Assembly: GCF_030272615.1 (NCBI RefSeq)
Contig: NC_081408.1
Span: 761,788,673 to 761,848,672 of the forward strand
Reading direction: 5' to 3'
Length of the DNA stretch: 60,000 nucleotides
From: Cryptomeria japonica
Lineage: Eukaryota > Streptophyta > Pinopsida > Cupressales > Cupressaceae
The notes under the pieces are model-generated. The model was not told the DNA's origin, did no database searches, and saw only the letters and a list, made by a program, of their open reading frames with translations. The stretch's first letter is position 1. Every line of letters starts with the position of its first letter. A program made the position numbers and the translations under genes. Positions 56,401 through 60,000 of the stretch are shown piece after piece.

Positions 56401-57921
56401 CTTGGCTTTGAAAAAGAGATCCTTCCTAAACTCAGATTCAAAGGAAAACCCAGCAAACCATTTTGCCCACCTACTGCAAAGAGGATACCTTTCATAATCA
56501 AAGCACCATCAAGCACTATCCCCACTGCCCCCTCAAGGCTCACAACTCCACCATCACCAATGTCACTCATCCCATCAAACGAACCAGTAATCCCATCAAT
56601 AGCACCAATACCAGCAGCAACTATATTGGAACCCGCAGCAACATCTATGGCGCCAGTAGTTCTAGCAGAAGCCACTGAGTCACCATTACCAATACTTCCA
56701 GTAACAAATCCTTTAAACCCCATCACGGTTCCTGCAGCATCGATCACCACAAAAGTACATAAACCAATCATGCCTGCAGTATTTAACTCCAAAGACATCC
56801 CAGTATGGTATAGCAGTCGGATGCTGGAAAGTGATTCAGAGACCGACTCACATGAGTGGGAATTCGATTCAGTGCAACTTAACACTTTAGATGAGGAAGA
56901 CACATCACCACCTCCACCCCGCAAAGACATCTCTGTTTACGGAGAAGCACAGATAAAGACCACTTGGGTACCTGAGCTGGAAACATCTTCCACAGACCCT
57001 ACGTCTCATCCTATGCCTGATTCTGACAGGGAGAGTACTATCAACGACCTTCACCACACCGTCTTAACCCTCACTGATACATCACCCGCACTTAATCTAA
57101 TCGATGAAGTAATGCCCATTATCCACCCTGAACTCATCGAATGGAACCAACCAAATCCCCCATGTCTTGACCTCTTCCAAAACGATGAGGCTATCATTGA
57201 CTTTTTGGAATTAAGGGATAATCTACCAAGCGGGGATCACAAAGCTGGATTCGCCATTGAACTTAATAGCGCAGCATACTTCGGGGCGGATGCCAAACCC
57301 TTCAGCTGCAAAAATATAACAATAAAACATGGATCTTCCAGTGAAAACCACACTGTGGCACTGTTTGATCCAACAAAAGTAAAAAGAAAGAGCGTATCCA
57401 ATGGTGAAAACCTCTCTGAGGCGCCTGAGGATGAAGGGTTTGACATTCTCCCTGCTAATGTACAAAAGGAACGATCAACGATTCTCATTGAGGAGACTAA
57501 AGAATATAATGTGGGGACTCCTGAAAACCCTCATATCATACATCTGGCATCTCTTCTCACTCCAGAGGAACAACCTCAATTTATCGAGTTCTTCCAGCAG
57601 CGCCAGATCAACTTTGCATGGTCATATGCAGACATGCCTGGGTTTGATCCAGATTTAGTCATGCATCATCTCACAGTAGAAAAAGGAGCCAAACCTGTCA
57701 AGCAGAAGCTTCGTAAGATGCATCCTCAGATTGCCATGCTAGTCAAAACAGAACTCAAGAAACTCCTAGATGTTGGTTTCATTAGACCAATTGATTACGC
57801 AGAATGGATCTCCAATATTGTGCCAGTCGGCAAACCAAAAGGGGGCATCCGCATTTGTACAGACTTCAGAGATCTGAATAAGGCATGTCCTAAGGATGAC
57901 TTTCCCTCTTCCAAATATTGA
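53497..57921 (+). CDS. Tat-type gag-pol polyprotein, part up to the frameshift (gag, protease, G-patch, RT start)
   Basis: ATG 53497 sits in a good plant context (AACAAAATGGC), and 1474 codons stay open. The gag domain spans about residues 170-305 (FEKYRGKGDPRDHVREFHSA, TSWFSRLP). A zinc-knuckle-like CEFHQGRGHKTSNCH lies at about 464. Aspartic protease has VLIDNGAGLNIC with the catalytic Asp at 684 and LLLGRPWI near its end; DNG replaces the usual DTG or DSG. A G-patch (MGYDGQSALG, GNTGLGFE) occupies about 925-973, then a Pro/Ser-rich linker to about 1100. RT begins about 1370 (WSYADMPGFDPDLVMHHL) and includes GGIRICTDFRDLNKACPKD. The frame is lost in the CCC run at 57904-57906: one extra base converts the expected RT continuation to a stop at 57919-57921. 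The rest of pol follows in the next frame. Confidence 0.93.
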   Translation: MAQTRSRSRQREIEIEEEEDNLNEFQEALGGNMNDENPGTPTPSTIERVQHNPHFNRLFDEILRSNADAHFLRLAQEGAKLPSDFDLAQLRQASERQSRHEEERGRNHIRYNIPRGNPPPPPPNEMEMLRQQVENLAQQLHSGVRTNQFSLNDICPYPFDRNLYMPPFPRGFETPKFEKYRGKGDPRDHVREFHSACLEVAYEDTYLMRLFPQSLGGTTTSWFSRLPGGIRTFEELIQKFLSHYSYNIERDITMADLCNTKQKPGELFSVFLQRWRQMSSRRSLQLPERELVEIFISNLNEEMEFHLDVKDTDSFNDMITKGIKCERALIKKGLIKIFNEPKDGPRPRFNSDKPNFWNKNKNIINDGVVDARTIQNAQPVVQFAGQNPPPQNNTNVLPNQGRITSHDEPRPHPQKQKRTYTPLGEPIETVMRQLISQNLITLPKLSNYEPQVKPAWWKDTEHCEFHQGRGHKTSNCHRLKDLIQDLIDRGEIEIEGHDPKTTNNDHQMFKNPLPSQDQRGPLTSRRGPDTTDYTQAAYNYTVNHLYDASEQIATITFKNPTSNCNVVTRRGKVTIKAAPQGTTSIPKQYNLVEQLDKTPALISILELLRLSPSHKTILDQALQEASVPANLNMDQFQAMVGNLKSSPCLTFSESDNSSFQQPHNASLHIEGFVNQHRIKRVLIDNGAGLNICTLQLVTTLGYAIESVDPRKKITIKAYDDAERSSKGAVVLPIRVGPVVKHIICQVLDLPLPYNLLLGRPWIHAMQAVPSTYHQCIKFPHNGAEITILGDANPFAFCHNISHQPEITVPNNREAISSTSYVNPASLASSNTPIPKQEKLKMKIAEEGPGEYNLSQLFCVGQMPTSPRTHGKPQQLLQQPLITPPCALTPFILGKSQEEETQDEDLADWIYKDPITTDKPQVTLPTEQYGKGLLIMQRMGYDGQSALGYCKQGRHEPLLPEFKPKGNTGLGFEKEILPKLRFKGKPSKPFCPPTAKRIPFIIKAPSSTIPTAPSRLTTPPSPMSLIPSNEPVIPSIAPIPAATILEPAATSMAPVVLAEATESPLPILPVTNPLNPITVPAASITTKVHKPIMPAVFNSKDIPVWYSSRMLESDSETDSHEWEFDSVQLNTLDEEDTSPPPPRKDISVYGEAQIKTTWVPELETSSTDPTSHPMPDSDRESTINDLHHTVLTLTDTSPALNLIDEVMPIIHPELIEWNQPNPPCLDLFQNDEAIIDFLELRDNLPSGDHKAGFAIELNSAAYFGADAKPFSCKNITIKHGSSSENHTVALFDPTKVKRKSVSNGENLSEAPEDEGFDILPANVQKERSTILIEETKEYNVGTPENPHIIHLASLLTPEEQPQFIEFFQQRQINFAWSYADMPGFDPDLVMHHLTVEKGAKPVKQKLRKMHPQIAMLVKTELKKLLDVGFIRPIDYAEWISNIVPVGKPKGGIRICTDFRDLNKACPKDDFPSSKY

Positions 57922-60000
57922 CATCATAGTGGATCTAACAGCAGGACATGCCATGCTTTCACTCATGGATGGATTTTCAGGATATAATCAAATAAAGATC
58001 GCACCAGAGGATCAACATAAGACAGCCTTCACATGTCCATGGGGCACATACTGCTGGAATGTAATGCCTTTTGGTCTAAAGAATGCAGGAGCAACCTATC
58101 AAAGAGCAATGACCACCATCTTCCATGACATGATGCATACTATGATGGAAGATTATGTGGATGACTTACTAGCAAAATCACTTACTAGAGAAGGACATCT
58201 TCACATCTTAGATAAAATCTTTGATAGACTGGAACAATACCATGTTCGACTCAACCCAAAGAAATGTGTCTTCGGAGTGACCTCCGGGAAGCTTCTAGGA
58301 TACATTGTCTCAAGCAAAGGTATTGAGGTCGATCCAGCAAAGGTTAAGGCAATCATGGACATGCCACCTCCAAGGAATATCAGTCAGCTAAGGACACTAC
58401 AAGGACGGCTTCAATCCATCCGCAGATTCATTGCACAATTGGCTGATAAGTGTCACCCATTCACACACCTGCTACACAAGAACATCCGCTTTCAGTGGGA
58501 TGCCCGATGCCAGCAAGCATTTCAGGCGCTTAAAGACTATCTCATAAATCCACCATTGTTGATGCCACCAGATCCAAGTAGACCGTTGTTACTTTATATC
58601 TCAGCGACAAGTACAGCATTAGGTGTATTACTGGCACAACATAATGCAGAAGGCAAAGAGTGTGCTGTATACTACATCTCTCGTACACTGGTTGGCTATG
58701 AACTCAATTACACACCTATTGAGCGAGCTTGCCTAGCAGTAATCCTGGCAGCCACTAAATTGCGGCACTATCTATTAACACACAAGGTACAACTCATTGC
58801 AAAGATTGATCCACTCAAGTATTTACTCAGCAAAGCAGCATTGACAGGTCGCTTGGCTAAATGGGTAATGATTCTAAGTGAATTCGACATCGAGTATGTG
58901 GACCGTAAAGCTATCAAAGGTCAAGTTATTGCAGATCAGTTGGCTGATGCACCTCTCATAGGCGATCATCCTCTCATTTCCAATTTTCCAGATGAAGAGA
59001 TATTCATGATTACAGAAGCACAGTCATGGAAATTATACTTTGATGGTTCATACACTAGGCACGGCTCGGGGGCAGGCATTCTGTTTATCACACCTCAAGG
59101 TGATAGCATCCCGAAGTCTTACAGGCTCACATTTCCATGCACAAACAACATAGCAGAGTATGAGGCTTTGATCACAGGACTCAGATTAGCCATACAATGG
59201 AAATTACAAGAACTACAAGTATATGGCGACTCGCAACTGGTCATTCGACAAGCAACAGATGAATATCAGACCAAAGATGATAAACTCATGCCATATAAGC
59301 AAATGGTGGACACTCTAAAGACATCATTTACTACTATCACTTTTGAGCAGATACCAAGAGATCAGAATCGAGCTGCTGACGCTATGGCTACCATCGCATC
59401 TCTACTAGATCTTCCACAGAATTCAACACGCTACGAGTTCTTGGTAGAACAGCTTTGGATCCCCGCTTATGATATCCCCGAATCTGAAATGATATGTTGC
59501 CTTGTTGGTTCTGAATCCCCATGGTATGGTGAGTTCTACACTTATCTCCGTGATCACACCCTTCCTCCCAACCAATCAAATAATCAACGTAAAACCTTCA
59601 TTCGCCAAACTGCTCGATATACCATTATTGCTGAAACCCTATACCGACGTAGTCTTGATGGTACTCTCCTTCGATGTCTGGAACAAGATGAGATAACAAA
59701 GGCTTTGGAAGAGGTACATGAAGGAATTTGCGGGACTCACTCAAGTGGTCCGTCACTAGCCAAGAAACTCATGCGAGCTGGATACTATTGGCCATCTATG
59801 GAAAAGGATTCCTACTACTTTGTCAGGAAATGCAAGAAATGTCAAGTTCATGGCGACCTGATACATGCACCAGCTCAAGAACTGCAACCAATCACAACAC
59901 CATGGCCTTTTTGTCAATGGGGTCTTGATCTTGTGGGTAAAATCCATCCATCTTCATCCAATGGCCATAAATTCATTATTACCGCTACCGAATATTTCAC
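57908..60000 (+). CDS. Tat-type pol, part after the frameshift (RT, RNase H, second RNase H, integrase; truncated)
   Basis: Open without a stop from the frameshift to the window end (about 698 codons). RT continues with MDGFSGYNQIKIAPED, NVMPFGLKNAGATYQRAM and catalytic YVDD at 58154-58165. The first RNase H (about 58580-58950) has LLLYISATSTALGVLLA, lacking the usual DAS aspartate, then YYISRTL and RLAKWVMILSEFDIEY. A second RNase H follows (about 59023-59400): WKLYFDGSYTRHGSGAGI, NNIAEYEALITGLRLA, YGDSQLVIRQ, NRAADAMATIAS, with all acidic positions intact. This doublet marks the Tat lineage; the second enzyme is thought to compensate for the weakened first. Integrase starts about 59690 (VHEGICGTH, CKKCQ, WGLDLVGKI with the first catalytic D) and is cut off by the window. 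Confidence 0.92.

Larger units (their letters stand above)
47703..60000 (+). mobile_element. Tat-lineage Ty3/Gypsy element, 5' part, truncated by window end
   Basis: It comprises a 3.1-kb 5' LTR, a primer site at 50781, a 2.7-kb leader and a gag-pol polyprotein that runs off the window in integrase. A second, archaeal-like RNase H after the usual one, and the absence of a chromodomain before the window end, point to the Tat lineage (Tat/Ogre/Retand type). A G-patch lies between protease and RT. Only one frame-breaking change is visible in about 6.5 kb of coding sequence, so this copy is much better preserved than the others. The 3' LTR and target duplication lie outside the window, so the left end is inferred from sequence alone. 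Confidence 0.88.

Noticed and set aside
56322-56930. 202-codon minus-strand frame opposite gag-pol
   Set aside because: Shadow of the Pro/Ser/Thr-rich linker in the plus-strand polyprotein.

Overview
This is repeat-dense plant nuclear DNA. I see no intact host gene. The initiator-methionine tRNA primer site TGGTATCAGAGC occurs three times, there are Copia and Ty3/Gypsy pol genes, a hAT footprint, pentatricopeptide (PPR) gene relics and DUF4283/zinc-knuckle relics. LTRs of 3 to 5 kb, extensive nesting and scarcity of genes suggest a very large genome, most likely a gymnosperm; that last step is inference. I see no rRNA, tRNA gene or CRISPR array, and nothing bacterial.

Layout. (1) 277-10309: a decayed minus-strand Copia element with 663-bp LTRs and target duplication TTCTA. 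Its 5' LTR is cut by a 4.77-kb solo LTR ('family B', 5299-10071, duplication ATTTG) that carries 16 phased hairpin repeats. (2) 10315-18800: AT-rich intergenic DNA with two PPR pseudogene fragments (10905-11617 and 17850-18305) and a 734-bp non-autonomous hAT element (12961-13694, 8-bp duplication GGTGAAAC). (3) 18528-26735: a minus-strand DUF4283 relic split by a 7.4-kb plus-strand LTR element (18809-26221, duplication CCAAA). That element keeps a gag relic but has an unrecognised second ORF where pol should be. (4) 27945-44545: four layers. A second DUF4283 relic is split by a solo LTR of about 0.68 kb (28530-44316), which is split by a minus-strand family-B solo LTR (28635-43742, duplication GGTTC), which is split by a 10.8-kb gag-less chromovirus (30879-41706) with LTRs of 3.7 and 3.8 kb. 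(5) 44546-47702: a possible CACTA-like remnant, a 125-bp direct repeat and otherwise unrecognised sequence. (6) 47703-60000: the 5' part of a large plus-strand Tat-lineage Gypsy element. It has a 3.1-kb LTR with an internally duplicated promoter, a 2.7-kb structured leader, and a gag-protease-Gpatch-RT-RNaseH-RNaseH-integrase polyprotein broken by one extra base and cut by the window end.

Insertion order follows from the nesting: the DUF4283 relics are oldest, and the chromovirus is the youngest member of its stack. Removing each insertion plus one target-site copy restores the interrupted sequence, and for both DUF4283 relics it also restores the reading frame.

The least expected observation is that three LTRs carry arrays of short hairpins. 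In family B a 40-bp dyad recurs about every 169 bp with spacings grouped near 157, 167 and 176 bp. In the chromovirus LTRs, 17-bp hairpins recur about every 21 bp, and their stems covary (CTACCC/GGGTAG, CTATCC/GGATAG, CTAACC/GGTTAG, TCATCC/GGATGA).
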